Notes under the pieces: generated by a model
Database searches by the model: none
Seen by the model: the letters and a program-made list of their open reading frames with translations, nothing else
What the model was told of the DNA's origin: nothing
Assembly: GCA_018399745.1 (NCBI GenBank)
Contig: JAGYNZ010000009.1
Location: forward strand, 21,618 to 85,617
Direction: 5' to 3'
Length of the DNA: 64,000 nucleotides
DNA from: Deltaproteobacteria bacterium
GTDB taxonomy: Bacteria > Desulfobacterota > Dissulfuribacteria > Dissulfuribacterales > UBA3076
Shown: positions 1-11,518 of the stretch, one piece after another
Layout of the letters: each line of letters begins with the position of its first letter
Position numbering within the stretch: position 1 is the stretch's first letter
Translations under genes and position numbers: made by a program

Positions 1-1
1 T

Positions 2-736
2 GACTACTTTGCCACAGGTAAGCTGGATCCTGAAAAAGCAGCAGATGTCGTGCAGGGCATTACAGAAGGATGTAAAGAGGCGGGTTGCTCTCTCATCGGC
101 GGCGAAACTGCTGAAATGCCGGGTTTATATGCAGAAAACGACTATGACCTTGCAGGCTTCGTTGTTGGAGTCGTGGACAGAGAAAATATCATCGACGGTT
201 CCGAAATAGGTGTAGGGCATGTTTTAATAGGCCTGGCATCAACAGGTCTCCATAGCAACGGGTTCTCCCTGGTGCGTAATATCTGTTTTGAAAAGCTCGG
301 GCTTGCCGTCTCGGACAGGATTCCCGAGATCGGAGAACTCAGCCTGGGAGAAGTATTACTGACACCAACGAAGATATATTCCAGTACAATCAACCACCTG
401 CTAAAGCAACAACGAATCACCGGTATGGTGCATATTACAGGTGGAGCTTTCCTGGAAAACATACCCAGGATACTCCCCAAATCTTGCCGGGCAGTGATCA
501 GAAAAAACAGTTGGCCAATCCCTTCTATCTTTAGTTTCTTACAAGAAAAAGGCAACATATCAGAAGAAGAAATGTTCCGGACATTCAACTGCGGTATCGG
601 CATGGTACTCATAGTACCTGAGTCAGACGCACAGGACCTGCTTTTCCAGACCCATGCACTTAATGAAAACGCCTTTGTTATCGGTCATATAGAAGAGAGA
701 GCCCCTGGGAAACCGCCGGTGATCTTCCAAAAATAG
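2..736 (+). CDS. purM: Phosphoribosylformylglycinamidine cyclo-ligase (AIR synthetase), 5' end truncated by window edge
   Basis: Frame open from base 2 (DYFATGKLDPEKAADVVQGITEGCKEAGCSLIGGETAEMPGLY), characteristic PurM GGETAEMPG motif; continues to stop at 736. Confidence 0.95.
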   Translation, partial: DYFATGKLDPEKAADVVQGITEGCKEAGCSLIGGETAEMPGLYAENDYDLAGFVVGVVDRENIIDGSEIGVGHVLIGLASTGLHSNGFSLVRNICFEKLGLAVSDRIPEIGELSLGEVLLTPTKIYSSTINHLLKQQRITGMVHITGGAFLENIPRILPKSCRAVIRKNSWPIPSIFSFLQEKGNISEEEMFRTFNCGIGMVLIVPESDAQDLLFQTHALNENAFVIGHIEERAPGKPPVIFQK

Positions 737-755
737 GAATATTTTCACAACAATA

Positions 756-1157
756 ATGATACTTGTTAGCGCCTGCCTGATAGGGGTCTCCTGTCGATAC
801 AATGGAAAAAGCAATTTTGATATACGCTTAATTGATAAGCTCAAGGGAATAAACATCTTGCCTGTTTGCCCCGAGCAATTAGGTGGCCTAACGACCCCAA
901 GACCGGCTGCTGATATCTGTTATGGAAACGGCCTGGATGTCTTAACTGGTCAGGCAAAAGTCTTGACAATAGATGGACAGGATGTCACAAAGGCATTTAA
1001 GCAAGGCGCTGAGCAGGCTGTCTTTCTGGCAAACACCTTGGGTGTTAAGCAATGCCTCTTAAAAGCAGGAAGCCCTTCTTGTGGTATAACCAAACAAATT
1101 GGAGTCACTGCGGCAAAACTACTTCTCGAGGGTTTTGAAATTGAAGAAATAGGCTAG
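756..1157 (+). CDS. DUF523 family protein
   Basis: MILVSACLIGVSCRYNGKSN start and CPEQLGGLTTPRPAADI...LKAGSPSCG typical of DUF523. Confidence 0.85.
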   Translation: MILVSACLIGVSCRYNGKSNFDIRLIDKLKGINILPVCPEQLGGLTTPRPAADICYGNGLDVLTGQAKVLTIDGQDVTKAFKQGAEQAVFLANTLGVKQCLLKAGSPSCGITKQIGVTAAKLLLEGFEIEEIG

Positions 1158-1159
1158 AA

Positions 1160-1456
1160 CTATTTAATCCCTCGGCCTACTTTGTCTATTACCTTCTCCC
1201 GCAATTCCTTCCCAACCTTGAAGAAAGGCAACTTTTTTGGTGATACCGAAATATTTTTGCCGGTCTTGGGATTTCTGCCAGTGTAAGAATCATATTTTCT
1301 TACTTTGAAGCTCCCGAAACCGCGAATTTCCACACCGTCTCCATTTACTAAAGCCTCTGTCATGGCATTAAAAACTTCGTCCACTACAAACTCGGCTGTT
1401 TGACTGTTCAGTTCTACCTCTTCTGAAAGAACTTCTATGAGATCTGATTTGTTCAT
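1160..1456 (-). CDS. HU/IHF family DNA-binding protein
   Basis: MNKSDLIEVLSEEVELNSQTAEFVVDEVFNAMTEAL...GFGSFKVRKYDSYTGRNPKTGKNI; internal start chosen over ORF-track start at 1498. Confidence 0.9.
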   Translation of the reverse strand: MNKSDLIEVLSEEVELNSQTAEFVVDEVFNAMTEALVNGDGVEIRGFGSFKVRKYDSYTGRNPKTGKNISVSPKKLPFFKVGKELREKVIDKVGRGIK

Positions 1457-1741
1457 CTGAATTCCCTTCTTTTTCTGGAGCAATTTACAAAACTCCAAAT
1501 TTTGTTAAAAAGCAATGCTATTGGGCAAACCCAGGAAGGTCCCTTGAAAGAATAAGTAAGAGAAAAACTCTCATGGCTGGCAAGAAATGAGGTTTTGACA
1601 AATGCTTCTAAAGACGGCTGTTGCATTTTTTGCTTTATTCCCGGGAAGTTGCTATTAAATACAAGTACGTTAATATCAGATAAAGGTCAACTTTGGCAAG
1701 TCTATAAAGACAAAAATCATATATTCCTATTTAAAAAAGCA

Positions 1742-2845
1742 ATGTTCAAAAAATGGATTAAAAAAAAGGTCGGACAAAAAGAGGAACTAAAGAGACCTCA
1801 CTCCCAGGAGCTTGCGAAACAGACAGAGACCAAAGAACTGGTAGATAATTCTTCTAGCCGGAAATCTCCAAAGGCGCCTGATCAATCCGATTCCATTCAA
1901 GAAAAGGGTCTGAAAGCCGGGACACAGCGGTTTGGGCTCTTTAAGCGCCTGAAAAAGCAGATGGAAAAGACCAGGGGCGGGTTTGTCCGACAGATAGATC
2001 AACTACTCATTGGACGGCAGGAGATAGATTCTGAATTACTGGACGAACTTGAAGAACTTTTGATAATGGCGGATATGGGAGTAACCACAGTCCAGAATAT
2101 TTTTGAGAAACTGCGCCTTGAGGTAAAGAAAAAGGATCTTCGTGACCCCTTGGCCCTGAAAAAACGGCTCAAAGAACAGATCATAAATTTACTTAAGGTG
2201 CCTTCAGCTCCGATAACATGGACACCCAGCCCATTTGTAGCCCTGGTAGCAGGTGTAAATGGTGTTGGAAAGACAACGACCATTGCCAAACTTGCATACA
2301 GGCTTAAGCAAGAAGGCAAAAAGGTTCTTCTTGTTGCAGCGGATACGTTCAGGGCAGCTGCAGTAGAACAGCTTGAGACCTGGGGCAGGCGCATAGATGT
2401 ACCAGTTATAAAAAAGGGGGGCGGATCTGATCCATCCTCAGTAGCCTTTGACGGTATGGAGGCTGCAATTAAGCGAGAAATCGATATAGTAATTGTGGAC
2501 ACAGCAGGGAGATTGCATACGAAAGTCAATCTTATGGAAGAGCTTAAAAAAATCAAAAGGGTAATCTCCAAAAAAGTCAAAGCAGCCCCTCATGAGGTGC
2601 TGATAGTACTGGATGCAACAACGGGTCAAAACGCTATTTCACAGGCCAAACTTTTTAGCGAGGCCGTCGGGGTTACAGGGATAGTCCTCACAAAACTGGA
2701 CGGCACGGCAAAAGGAGGGATTGTTGTAAGCATAGTCGATCAGATGCAGGTCCCCATCCGATTTATAGGCATTGGTGAAAAAATGGATGACCTTCGAAAA
2801 TTTGATCCGGAAGAATTTGTAGAGGCCATATTTGCTGAAAGTTAA
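1742..2845 (+). CDS. ftsY: Signal recognition particle receptor FtsY
   Basis: SRP GTPase motifs [45 protein letters not shown]; start set at MFKKWIKKK rather than 1595. Confidence 0.95.
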   Translation: MFKKWIKKKVGQKEELKRPHSQELAKQTETKELVDNSSSRKSPKAPDQSDSIQEKGLKAGTQRFGLFKRLKKQMEKTRGGFVRQIDQLLIGRQEIDSELLDELEELLIMADMGVTTVQNIFEKLRLEVKKKDLRDPLALKKRLKEQIINLLKVPSAPITWTPSPFVALVAGVNGVGKTTTIAKLAYRLKQEGKKVLLVAADTFRAAAVEQLETWGRRIDVPVIKKGGGSDPSSVAFDGMEAAIKREIDIVIVDTAGRLHTKVNLMEELKKIKRVISKKVKAAPHEVLIVLDATTGQNAISQAKLFSEAVGVTGIVLTKLDGTAKGGIVVSIVDQMQVPIRFIGIGEKMDDLRKFDPEEFVEAIFAES

Positions 2846-2904
2846 CAGGAAAAATCAGCAAACTCTGCGACGAACTATAACGGCCACGCGAGATAAGCCC
2901 TTTA

Positions 2905-3180
2905 CTATACACATTCAATAGCTTTTTTAGTCTCCCTTGCGATCTTCAGAGCTTCATTTGTCGGAACTAGTAAGATCTTAACCTCGCTGTCTGTGGTGCT
3001 GATCTCCCTGATACCACTCCCAGGTGCATCATTTTTCGCAGCGTCAATTTCAATACCGGGCCTTTTTAATCCCTGACATGATTTTTCTCTTAGGAGGGGT
3101 GCATGCTCCCCTACTCCTGCAGTAAAGATAATGGCATCAACACCTCCAAGTACGGCAAAATAGGCACCAATGTATTTTTT
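2905..3180 (-). pseudogene. ackA: Acetate kinase C-terminal remnant
   Basis: KKYIGAYFAVLGGVDAIIFTAGVGEHAPLLREKSCQGL...DSEVKILLVPTNEALKIARET matches the extreme C-terminus of acetate kinase; upstream three quarters of the gene absent. Confidence 0.8.
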
Positions 3181-3355
3181 TGATAAGGAGACGTGAAAAA
3201 TTAAGATATGTAAAGATTGAACACGCCAACACAATACAACTTAGCCGTTCGGCTTGGATAAATTCCAATACAGTATTATAATACCATTCTCATTATTAAG
3301 GCACAGACTTAACTGTCTATTGTAAAACTCTTTCTAGCCGAATAACTCTGCCTAC

Positions 3356-5230
3356 ATGTCTGTATTTCCAAAACATTATGGGGTGATAGTAATAGGTGCC
3401 GGGCATGCCGGGTGCGAAGCCGCCCTGGCAGCTGCAAGGCTTGGAGTCCCCTGTTGTCTTCTCACAATAAATCTGGACTGCATAGCTGCCATGAGCTGTA
3501 ACCCTGCCGTAGGCGGCCTGGCCAAGGGTCATCTGGTAAGGGAGATAGACGCCCTTGGCGGGGAAATGGCAAAAAATACTGACGCCACTGGAATTCAGTT
3601 CAGGCAGCTTAATACATCAAAAGGGCCTGCGGTAAGGTCCTCCAGGGCCCAATCAGACATGCTACTGTATCGCCTCTCCATGAAGCAGGTCTTGGAAAAG
3701 CAGGAAAACCTTGATATATATCAGGCCATGGCAGGGAGAATCCTGGCCAGGGAGGGACGGGTATACGGAGTCGAAACCACTCTCGGCCAGGAGATTTATT
3801 CAAGCACTGTAGTAGTCACTACAGGAACATTTCTCAAAGGGCTTATCCATATAGGGCTTAATCGTTTTCCCGCAGGACGCATGGGCGATCCACCTTCCAA
3901 CAGGCTCTCGAGATCCTTGGCAGAATTGGGTTTTCGTATCGGAAGGCTTAAGACAGGCACCACCCCTCGCCTGCACGCACGATCAATCAATTTTGAGGGA
4001 CTTGAGGTCCAGAGAGGAGACCCACAACCAAGACCTTTTTCATTTACCACAGAAAAAATTGCCTTGCGGCAAGTACCCTGTTATCTGACCTACACAAATG
4101 AAAAAACACATAAGATAATCAGAGGAGGATTAGACAGGTCTCCACTTTTTACCGGTGTCATTGAAGGTGTAGGCGCCAGGTACTGCCCGTCAATTGAGGA
4201 CAAGGTCTTCCGTTTTCCTGAAAAGCCAAGGCATCAGATATTTCTTGAGCCTGAGGGTCTTGATACCGTGGAGATCTACCCCAATGGTATTCCAACAAGC
4301 CTGCCTATAGATGTGCAACTTGCAATGGTCAGGAGTATAGAAGGCCTTGAAAATGCAGAGATATTTCGACCCGGTTATGCTATAGAGTACGACTATGCAG
4401 ACCCGGTGCAGCTCAAGCCTTCTCTGGAAACCCATCTGGTTAAGGGCCTCTTCTTCGCAGGGCAGATAAATGGAACATCCGGTTATGAAGAAGCAGCGGC
4501 CCAGGGCCTCATGGCAGGCATAAATGCCGCCAGGCAGGTACGAGAAGAGGATCCTTTAGTTATCGACCGATCTCAGGCTTACATAGGGGTATTGATAGAT
4601 GACCTTGTGACAAAAGGTACAAAAGAGCCCTACAGAATGTTCACCTCTAGGGCAGAATATCGGCTGTTACTGAGAGAAGATAACGCTGATCTCAGACTGA
4701 TGCCACTTGGAAGACGTGCCGGCCTTTTGGGTGATAGGGCCTGGAGACTGTTTGAAAGGAAGCAACAAGAAATTTCGCGCGGCCTTGAAATGATCAGGAG
4801 AATAAAACTCACTCCAGGAGCAGACTCAAATAATTGGCTTCAACAGCTTGGCTCAAAACCCATCAGGCAACAGGTAAGTATTGAAGATTTACTTCGCCGC
4901 CCCGAAGTTGATTTCAAGGCAGTGGCCGAAAGATATACCGAACTGAAGGATTTTTCTCCTGAAGTGGCATGTCAGGTGGAAATCAAAACTAAGTATTCAG
5001 GCTACGTTACTCGTCAGGAGGCCGAAGTGGCCAAATTTCAAAAATGGGAGTCTGTTCGGCTTCCATATGATTTGGACTATAAAGACATTCCGGGGTTGTC
5101 AAATGAGATAAAGGAAAAGTTGAGCATGCAGAAGCCCGATTCACTTGGGAGGGCCTCAAGGATCTCAGGAATTACACCTGCTGCAATAATCGCAGTTCAA
5201 ATCTATCTTAAAAAAAAGGGGTTGGCTTGA
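3356..5230 (+). CDS. mnmG: tRNA uridine-5-carboxymethylaminomethyl modification enzyme MnmG (GidA)
   Basis: [62 protein letters not shown]. Confidence 0.97.
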   Translation: MSVFPKHYGVIVIGAGHAGCEAALAAARLGVPCCLLTINLDCIAAMSCNPAVGGLAKGHLVREIDALGGEMAKNTDATGIQFRQLNTSKGPAVRSSRAQSDMLLYRLSMKQVLEKQENLDIYQAMAGRILAREGRVYGVETTLGQEIYSSTVVVTTGTFLKGLIHIGLNRFPAGRMGDPPSNRLSRSLAELGFRIGRLKTGTTPRLHARSINFEGLEVQRGDPQPRPFSFTTEKIALRQVPCYLTYTNEKTHKIIRGGLDRSPLFTGVIEGVGARYCPSIEDKVFRFPEKPRHQIFLEPEGLDTVEIYPNGIPTSLPIDVQLAMVRSIEGLENAEIFRPGYAIEYDYADPVQLKPSLETHLVKGLFFAGQINGTSGYEEAAAQGLMAGINAARQVREEDPLVIDRSQAYIGVLIDDLVTKGTKEPYRMFTSRAEYRLLLREDNADLRLMPLGRRAGLLGDRAWRLFERKQQEISRGLEMIRRIKLTPGADSNNWLQQLGSKPIRQQVSIEDLLRRPEVDFKAVAERYTELKDFSPEVACQVEIKTKYSGYVTRQEAEVAKFQKWESVRLPYDLDYKDIPGLSNEIKEKLSMQKPDSLGRASRISGITPAAIIAVQIYLKKKGLA

Positions 5231-5257
5231 TCTCCGCGTATTCCTCCAATACTTTTT

Positions 5258-6388
5258 TCAATGCATGCGGAGTATTGGAAAATTCAACCTGAAAGAGGTC
5301 CCTTGTTCGACTTCTTCCAGTTCGATGCTGCCACCCATCTGACGTATCAGGTCTCTGGCGAGAAACAGGCCCATTCCCAATCCTTCTCCTTTTGTGCTCG
5401 TAAATGGCTCAAAGAGTTTGTCACGCATAGCTATGGGAACACCTGTGCCATTGTCCTTTATTCTTATGATCACATGTTCATTGCCCTTTACCGCGCTTAT
5501 AGAAAGAACTGAGGCGGCAACTTCTGAGGAAAGTGCATTTTGCCCAAGCAAAAAGAGCAAATTTTGTAACAGACCCGGATCTGTCTCAAGGTTAATTCCA
5601 TCCGGACAATCGATAACTATATCACATGAATGAACTAGAGAATCGAGTTTTTCCTTTACCTTATCAAGTAGCTGACATAGTTCAACGTTTTTGAAATACA
5701 GCTCTCTTTCCCTATAGAAATTCGATATTCCATTTATTTGCCTAGCCAAATCTCTGGCCTCATTATAAATGGCGTCTGCTTGTTTCTTTAGTGCTATATC
5801 CGTATTCAGATGTCTTGCAAGCATCTGTGCCTGCCCGGCCAATATGGCAAGGGGGGTCTTTATCTGATGGGCTACCTGTGCAGTCATCTGGCCAAGAAGT
5901 GCTAATTTTTCATGCTGTTTAAATTTTTGTGCCATAAGGAAGCTCTCTGTGACGTCCTGTACAAGGACAAGATACTGAGAACCGGAAGTCGGCAATTTGC
6001 TTAATTGAACGGCTATCTGACCCAACTCTAGAATTTTGGGACTGTTTTCTTGCAATGATGCCGACAATCCTATTAAATACTGGCCGCTTCTCATATCCTC
6101 GGGCAATAGTTCAACAGCGCTCTGGTTTATATCATTTATCCGGTTGTCCTTAAGTTCAATTAAACCTATATTAAGGGCATCAGCCACTTTACTGAGCCGC
6201 CTTGAAGCATCCCTTGCCTCCCGGTATTTTGCTGAAGCAAGTCCAACCAGCACCTCCGAATGGGAAAAAGATGCCAATTTGGCACTAGAAACCCTTTGTT
6301 TTCGCAGGATCACCACTAGGGCCATACACGTGAAAAGCCAGAAAAAGAGTAAAATACTTAGAGAAAAAAAACAGGCTGTTGACATCAT
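5258..6388 (-). CDS. Sensor histidine kinase
   Basis: N-terminal TM segment, HisKA AQVAHQIKTPLAILAGQ, HATPase KDNGTGVP...GEGLGMGLFLARDLIRQMGG. Confidence 0.88.
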   Translation of the reverse strand: MMSTACFFSLSILLFFWLFTCMALVVILRKQRVSSAKLASFSHSEVLVGLASAKYREARDASRRLSKVADALNIGLIELKDNRINDINQSAVELLPEDMRSGQYLIGLSASLQENSPKILELGQIAVQLSKLPTSGSQYLVLVQDVTESFLMAQKFKQHEKLALLGQMTAQVAHQIKTPLAILAGQAQMLARHLNTDIALKKQADAIYNEARDLARQINGISNFYRERELYFKNVELCQLLDKVKEKLDSLVHSCDIVIDCPDGINLETDPGLLQNLLFLLGQNALSSEVAASVLSISAVKGNEHVIIRIKDNGTGVPIAMRDKLFEPFTSTKGEGLGMGLFLARDLIRQMGGSIELEEVEQGTSFRLNFPILRMH

Positions 6389-6424
6389 TCCCCTTTACCA
6401 TCTTCGGTAAAAAGGATGAAGAAA

Positions 6425-7240
6425 TTAAATATTGCGGGCCTTATTGAAATAATGCTTTAGTCGTAACCATGTAATCCCGAGATACTCATGAAATGAAAGA
6501 TCGGCCTTTCTGAGATTGCTTGGATTGGGCCAAAGATCCCATGGACTCCAATGATTCTGAGAACACTGAAAATCACAAGGCACGGGGTGAATTTCGAGAT
6601 CCATATCTTTCGCAATGAAGAGAACCCTGGGCATGTGTGAAGCAGATGTAACTAAATAGAAGGGCGTTTGTTTCATAATTTTACTTACAGCCTTAATATT
6701 CTCCTCTGTATCCCTTGAGTTTTCCTCCAGAGACACCTCCACGTTGTTAGGCAAACCCAGTTCTTTAAGCCATGAGTACGATAACTGTGCTTCAGAAAAC
6801 GAACAACCTGCAGGCCTGGCACAACCACCAACAATCACAAGCTGTTTAATGTTCGAGTCGTCGCGACATAGTTCTCGAATTTTTATTAACCTGAGCCTTG
6901 TATTTGGCGTAAGGCGGTCCACAATCGGCTTGTTCTCATCAGGAGAGGCCCCTCCGCATAGCATTACTGCCGTAGCAATATTATCACTTGTAGACATCGT
7001 TGAATTGTCAGATTGGATTGAATGCTCAAGACTACAAATTAAAAAGTTGGCAACAGGTGCAGTTCCGGCCAAACCATAAATAAGAAAGGCCAAAACAAAT
7101 AATGATCTGGCCAAATTTCGCCGCCGCTTCAGAGGCCATATGAAAAACCCAAAAAAAAGGCACACAAATATCGTGCCTGAAGGCATCAACAGAAGAGATA
7201 CCGCTTTTTTAAAAGCAAAACCTATTACCTCTAAGTTCAT
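6425..7240 (-). CDS. YdcF/ElyC/SanA (DUF218) family membrane protein
   Basis: N-terminal TM segments; LCGGASPDENKP...LVIVGGCARPAG...SRDTEENI...FYLVTSASHMPRVLFIA. Confidence 0.8.
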   Translation of the reverse strand: MNLEVIGFAFKKAVSLLLMPSGTIFVCLFFGFFIWPLKRRRNLARSLFVLAFLIYGLAGTAPVANFLICSLEHSIQSDNSTMSTSDNIATAVMLCGGASPDENKPIVDRLTPNTRLRLIKIRELCRDDSNIKQLVIVGGCARPAGCSFSEAQLSYSWLKELGLPNNVEVSLEENSRDTEENIKAVSKIMKQTPFYLVTSASHMPRVLFIAKDMDLEIHPVPCDFQCSQNHWSPWDLWPNPSNLRKADLSFHEYLGITWLRLKHYFNKARNI

Positions 7241-7297
7241 ATTAACAATTGAGAAATTGAGAATTTAGGAATTGAGATATGCCTCAATCCATCTAAG

Positions 7298-7374
7298 TGG
7301 CGGGGTCGACGAGACTCGAACTCGCGACCTCTGGCGTGACAGGCCAGCGTTCTAACCAACTGAACTACGACCCC
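7298..7374 (-). tRNA. tRNA-Asp(GTC), CCA encoded
   Basis: Reverse complement GGGGTCGTAGTTCAGTTGGTTAGAACGCTGGCCTGTCACGCCAGAGGTCGCGAGTTCGAGTCTCGTCGACCCCGCCA folds as cloverleaf with GTC anticodon. Confidence 0.97.
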
Positions 7375-7399
7375 ATTTCTGATGTCTTTTATCAAAATA

Positions 7400-7474
7400 T
7401 GGTAGGCGGAACAGGGTTTGAACCTGTGACCCCCGGCTTGTAAGGCCGATGCTCTCCCGCTGAGCTACCCGCCC
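7400..7474 (-). tRNA. tRNA-Val(TAC), CCA encoded
   Basis: Reverse complement GGGCGGGTAGCTCAGCGGGAGAGCATCGGCCTTACAAGCCGGGGGTCACAGGTTCAAACCCTGTTCCGCCTACCA, TAC anticodon. Confidence 0.97.
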
Positions 7475-7670
7475 AAAAAGTTGCGGATATTCTGTAACAT
7501 TTGATTGAATAGGTGTCAAGCTAACAAATTTCGCACTGTTACCAGAATAATATTTTACTTAAAACATATACAAAATCAGCACGAGCAAGGCTAACAATAT
7601 CTATAATGGCCCTGGACTTTCCGGTGAGATTGCCTTATCGCTCTCGCTCCAAGGCAATGGAACCGCTATA

Positions 7671-8336
7671 CTAGCGAATAAGATCACCTATACGTTCGAA
7701 TCTTGGCCATAGTTTATCCGAATTCCAGCTCCAATAAATAGTAAAAGCCTCACCTTTCAAGTCTTTGAAAGGCACAAATCCCCAGAATCTACTATCGTAG
7801 CTTTGATCTCTGTTATCGCCCATTACAAAAATCTTGCCCTTCGGAACAGTAACAGGTCCCATATTATCCCTTGGTTGAACTGATCCAGGCAATATTCGGG
7901 GGTCTGTATGCTGAATGTTTTCCATCCCAGAAAACAGTTTTCCGTTCACATATACCTTCTTATCTCTTATCTGGATAGTGTCTCCCTCAACACCAATCAC
8001 CCGTTTTATAAAATCTTTTTCCCTGTCCAATGGATAAATAAATACAACTACATCTCCGCGCTCAGGTTTTTTGACCGGGAACCAAAGTTCCCTGGTAAAG
8101 GGATTTCTGACCCCATATATAAATTTGTTTACGAGTATATGATCACCTATAAGAAGCGTACTCTCCATTGAACCCGAGGGAATTTTAAAGGCCTGGGCTA
8201 CAAAGGTCCTTATAAAGATAGCCAATAGAAGGGCAATGAGAATTGCCTGTAGATATTCCCACGCCACTGACTGCCAGGAACGCTGGCAGGAATGCTTATT
8301 GGGCTGATTTTTTGCTGAAAAAGTGGAAATGGTCAT
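7671..8336 (-). CDS. lepB: Signal peptidase I
   Basis: IPSGSMESTLLIGDHILVNKF, RGDVVVFIYP, FIKRVIGVEGDTI, VMGDNRDQSYDSRFWGFVP. Confidence 0.97.
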   Translation of the reverse strand: MTISTFSAKNQPNKHSCQRSWQSVAWEYLQAILIALLLAIFIRTFVAQAFKIPSGSMESTLLIGDHILVNKFIYGVRNPFTRELWFPVKKPERGDVVVFIYPLDREKDFIKRVIGVEGDTIQIRDKKVYVNGKLFSGMENIQHTDPRILPGSVQPRDNMGPVTVPKGKIFVMGDNRDQSYDSRFWGFVPFKDLKGEAFTIYWSWNSDKLWPRFERIGDLIR

Positions 8337-8389
8337 GGATTAGAATATTAGTCTATAAATCAGAGACCGCAAGTCTCTCCTCCTCCTAT

Positions 8390-10186
8390 TTATGCCTTTA
8401 GCACACTTAGAAAGGCCTCCTGAGGTATCTCCACATGTCCTATGTGCTTCATTTTCTTTTTTCCCTCTTTTTGCTTTTCCAGCAGCTTGCGCTTACGTGT
8501 GATATCACCCCCATAACATTTCGCTATAACGTCTTTTCTGAATGGGGCGACACGTTCTTTAGCAATAATATTGCTTCCAACGGCGGCCTGGATCACAACT
8601 TCAAACATCTGCCTAGGTATTGCTTTGCGCAAACGGCACACAAGTTCCCTGCCTCTATAATAGGCATTGTCTTTGTGTACTATGACAGAAAGGGCGTCTA
8701 CCGGTTGTCTATTAATAAGGATATCCAGCTTTACCAAATTAGCTGGCTTATGTTCAAGAAAGTCATAATCAATAGAAGCATAACCTCTACTTATCGATTT
8801 TAACTTATCGTAAAAATCCAGAACGATTTCATTGAATGGAAGTTCGTATTTTAGCAGCACCCTGTTCTCCGTGAGATAGCGCATATCTATCTGTTGTCCC
8901 CTTTTTTTATCGCACAACTGCATAACAGGACCGATATATTCCTTAGGGACATAAATCTCCATTCGTACAAAGGGCTCTGCTATCTGCTCTATTTTATCTG
9001 CTGACGCCATCTGCGCAGGATTGTATATATCGACGATTTCTCCGCTAATAAGTTCGATTTGATAAGATACGGAAGGAGCTGTACTTATGAGGGACAGCTT
9101 ATACTCACGCTCAAGACGCTCCTTCACAATTTCCATATGAAGAAGACCGAGAAAACCGCACCTGAATCCGAAACCCAAGGCTGTGGAGCTTTCAGGTTCA
9201 TAAGAAAAGGCCGGATCGTTCAACCATAGCTTTTCCACGGCCTCTTTTAACTGATCGTATTGAGCTGGATCTAGTGGATAAAGACCGCAAAACACCATCG
9301 GCTTTACCGGCTCGAAGCCATGCAAACGGCTTGCGGCAGGACGTTTTTTCTCTGTGATGGTATCTCCAACACGTGTATCACGTACGGCCTTTATGCCGGC
9401 AGTAAGAAATCCAACTTCTCCAGCAGTCAGTTGATCCCTTTCTACAGGATGCGGAGAAAAAATGCCTATCCTATCCACTTCGTAGGTCTGATTTGTAGAC
9501 ATCATGCGTATTCGCATTCCAGGCATAAGTGCACCTTCGACCATCCTTATCAATACAACTGTCCCTCGATATGAATCAAACCATGAATCAAAAATAAGTG
9601 CCTTAAGCGGATGGCTGGAATTTCCTGCAGGAGATGGAATACGTTTTATTATTGCCTCCAGAATCTCTTTTGTACCCATACCTTCTTTTGCACTTGCCAG
9701 TATGGCCCCGGAAGTATCGAGACCTATAATATCCTCTATTTCTTGTGCAACCCTTTCAGGGTCTGCGCTGGGTAAATCAATTTTGTTCAGCACCGGTATG
9801 ATCTCAAGTTCATTGTCCAGTGCCAGATAGACATTAGCCAGGGTCTGAGCCTCCACGCCCTGAGTGGCATCAACTACCAGAAGAGCACCTTCACAGGCTG
9901 CAAGACTCCTCGAGACCTCATAAGAAAAATCGACGTGGCCAGGTGTATCTATCAGATTAAGCACATAGGTCTCTTTATCTTCTGATTGGTATTTAAGCCT
10001 GACCGTCTGGGCCTTGATAGTTATCCCTCTTTCCCTCTCCAGTTCCATCTGGTCAAGAAACTGCTGTTTCATTTCCCTGGCGGATACAGTACCGGTAAAT
10101 TCCAGAATACGATCAGCAAGCGTAGATTTGCCATGATCGATGTGGGCAATTATCGAAAAATTACGAATTTTCTTCGGATCAGTCAT
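8390..10186 (-). CDS. lepA: Elongation factor 4
   Basis: [54 protein letters not shown]; LepA-specific C-terminus. Confidence 0.98.
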   Translation of the reverse strand: MTDPKKIRNFSIIAHIDHGKSTLADRILEFTGTVSAREMKQQFLDQMELERERGITIKAQTVRLKYQSEDKETYVLNLIDTPGHVDFSYEVSRSLAACEGALLVVDATQGVEAQTLANVYLALDNELEIIPVLNKIDLPSADPERVAQEIEDIIGLDTSGAILASAKEGMGTKEILEAIIKRIPSPAGNSSHPLKALIFDSWFDSYRGTVVLIRMVEGALMPGMRIRMMSTNQTYEVDRIGIFSPHPVERDQLTAGEVGFLTAGIKAVRDTRVGDTITEKKRPAASRLHGFEPVKPMVFCGLYPLDPAQYDQLKEAVEKLWLNDPAFSYEPESSTALGFGFRCGFLGLLHMEIVKERLEREYKLSLISTAPSVSYQIELISGEIVDIYNPAQMASADKIEQIAEPFVRMEIYVPKEYIGPVMQLCDKKRGQQIDMRYLTENRVLLKYELPFNEIVLDFYDKLKSISRGYASIDYDFLEHKPANLVKLDILINRQPVDALSVIVHKDNAYYRGRELVCRLRKAIPRQMFEVVIQAAVGSNIIAKERVAPFRKDVIAKCYGGDITRKRKLLEKQKEGKKKMKHIGHVEIPQEAFLSVLKA

Positions 10187-10426
10187 AAATATAGTCTTTC
10201 AGATCAGTACTTGTTCCCAGATTAAGTTATCTAGGGATTAACAGACAACTCAGAACATTGAACTTTTTCAACAGTTAACAGTAAACATTATTTTAAGAAC
10301 ATTTTTTCATATAAAGTTAAGAAAAAAAAGAAATCTACCGAAACAATAAATATAAAAAATTTATCCAAGCTTTGCGAATGAGCCGATAATGGATCTAAGT
10401 CCAACAATGTAAGGATTTTATATGTC

Positions 10427-11518
10427 TTGGGAATATTTAAAATGAAAATTCCTTCTCTGCCGATGAAATGGGGACAGCGTCAACGCCATATATTGGGGCT
10501 GGATATAGGTTCACACAGCATTAAAATTCTTGAGCTATACAGCAACGGCACCGGCTCTATTATCAAATCAATTGGCCGTGCATTGGTCCCACCACAAGCC
10601 ATAGTAGACGGTTCAATAAAAGAACCAGATAAAGTTGCAAAGGTACTAAAGGCACTTTTAGACAATCTTCGACCAAAAGTTAAATATGCGGCCACATCTA
10701 TCGCTGGCTATTCCGTCATTGTCAAGAAAATAATCGTTCCATATCAGGACGAAGGTGAAATAGAAAGAAATCTTATTTTCGAAGCAGAAAAATATGTGCC
10801 ATTTGAAATTGAAGAAGTCTATGTGGATTTTCATGCACTGGATAGGGAACACAAAAAAAACAGCGGAACAGAAATTTTTCTTGTTGCTGCTAAAAGAGAG
10901 ATTGTTGATGAATACGCCTCTCTTACACAGGAGGTTGGTTTATGTCCGGCAGTAGTTGACGTGGACGCATTTGCCCTTGGAAATGCCTTTGAAGGTGCTT
11001 TTGGCCTTTTAAACGAACCTATTGTCTTGGTAGATATTGGAGCCCAGAAGACAAACATTAATATAATTTTACAAGGCACATCTATTTTTGCAAGAGACAT
11101 GGCATTTGGAGGAGATCAACTTACAGAGGCTATCCAGGAAGCCACAGGACTGGAATATGGAGATGCGGAAAAAATAAAGATTACCGGAAGTTCTGATGTT
11201 GCAATCACGAAAGAAGTAACCGCGGTTTGCAGGGAGTTATGTGATGCTTGGGCATTAGAACTGAGAAAGGCAATAGATTTCTTTAAGGCGAACTCAAGCC
11301 CAGAGACATACCCCACACATCTATACACAAGCGGAGGTTCTGCCTTTTTAAAAGAACTTGACATACTCTTTAGCGACATAATAGGCCTGCCGGTGAACAT
11401 ATTAAATCCCCTGCACGGTTTTGCTGTGGATCGTGGCATAGAGCCTAAATATATTTCATCTGTCGCTCCACAAATGGCAATAGCCACCGGCCTCGCGTTG
11501 AGGACTTTGACAAAATGA
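10427..11518 (+). CDS. pilM: Type IV pilus assembly protein PilM
   Basis: ILGLDIGSHSIKILEL, actin-like fold motifs (LVDIGAQKTNINI), first gene of a pilMNOP-type order. Confidence 0.92.
   Translation: MGIFKMKIPSLPMKWGQRQRHILGLDIGSHSIKILELYSNGTGSIIKSIGRALVPPQAIVDGSIKEPDKVAKVLKALLDNLRPKVKYAATSIAGYSVIVKKIIVPYQDEGEIERNLIFEAEKYVPFEIEEVYVDFHALDREHKKNSGTEIFLVAAKREIVDEYASLTQEVGLCPAVVDVDAFALGNAFEGAFGLLNEPIVLVDIGAQKTNINIILQGTSIFARDMAFGGDQLTEAIQEATGLEYGDAEKIKITGSSDVAITKEVTAVCRELCDAWALELRKAIDFFKANSSPETYPTHLYTSGGSAFLKELDILFSDIIGLPVNILNPLHGFAVDRGIEPKYISSVAPQMAIATGLALRTLTK

Noticed and set aside
142-612. Antisense ORF to purM, and many similar antisense ORFs (e.g. 1999..2580, 9504..9830, 19587..20042, 53475..53981, 54997..55428, 57162..57533)
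   Set aside because: Shadow ORFs opposite clearly recognised coding genes
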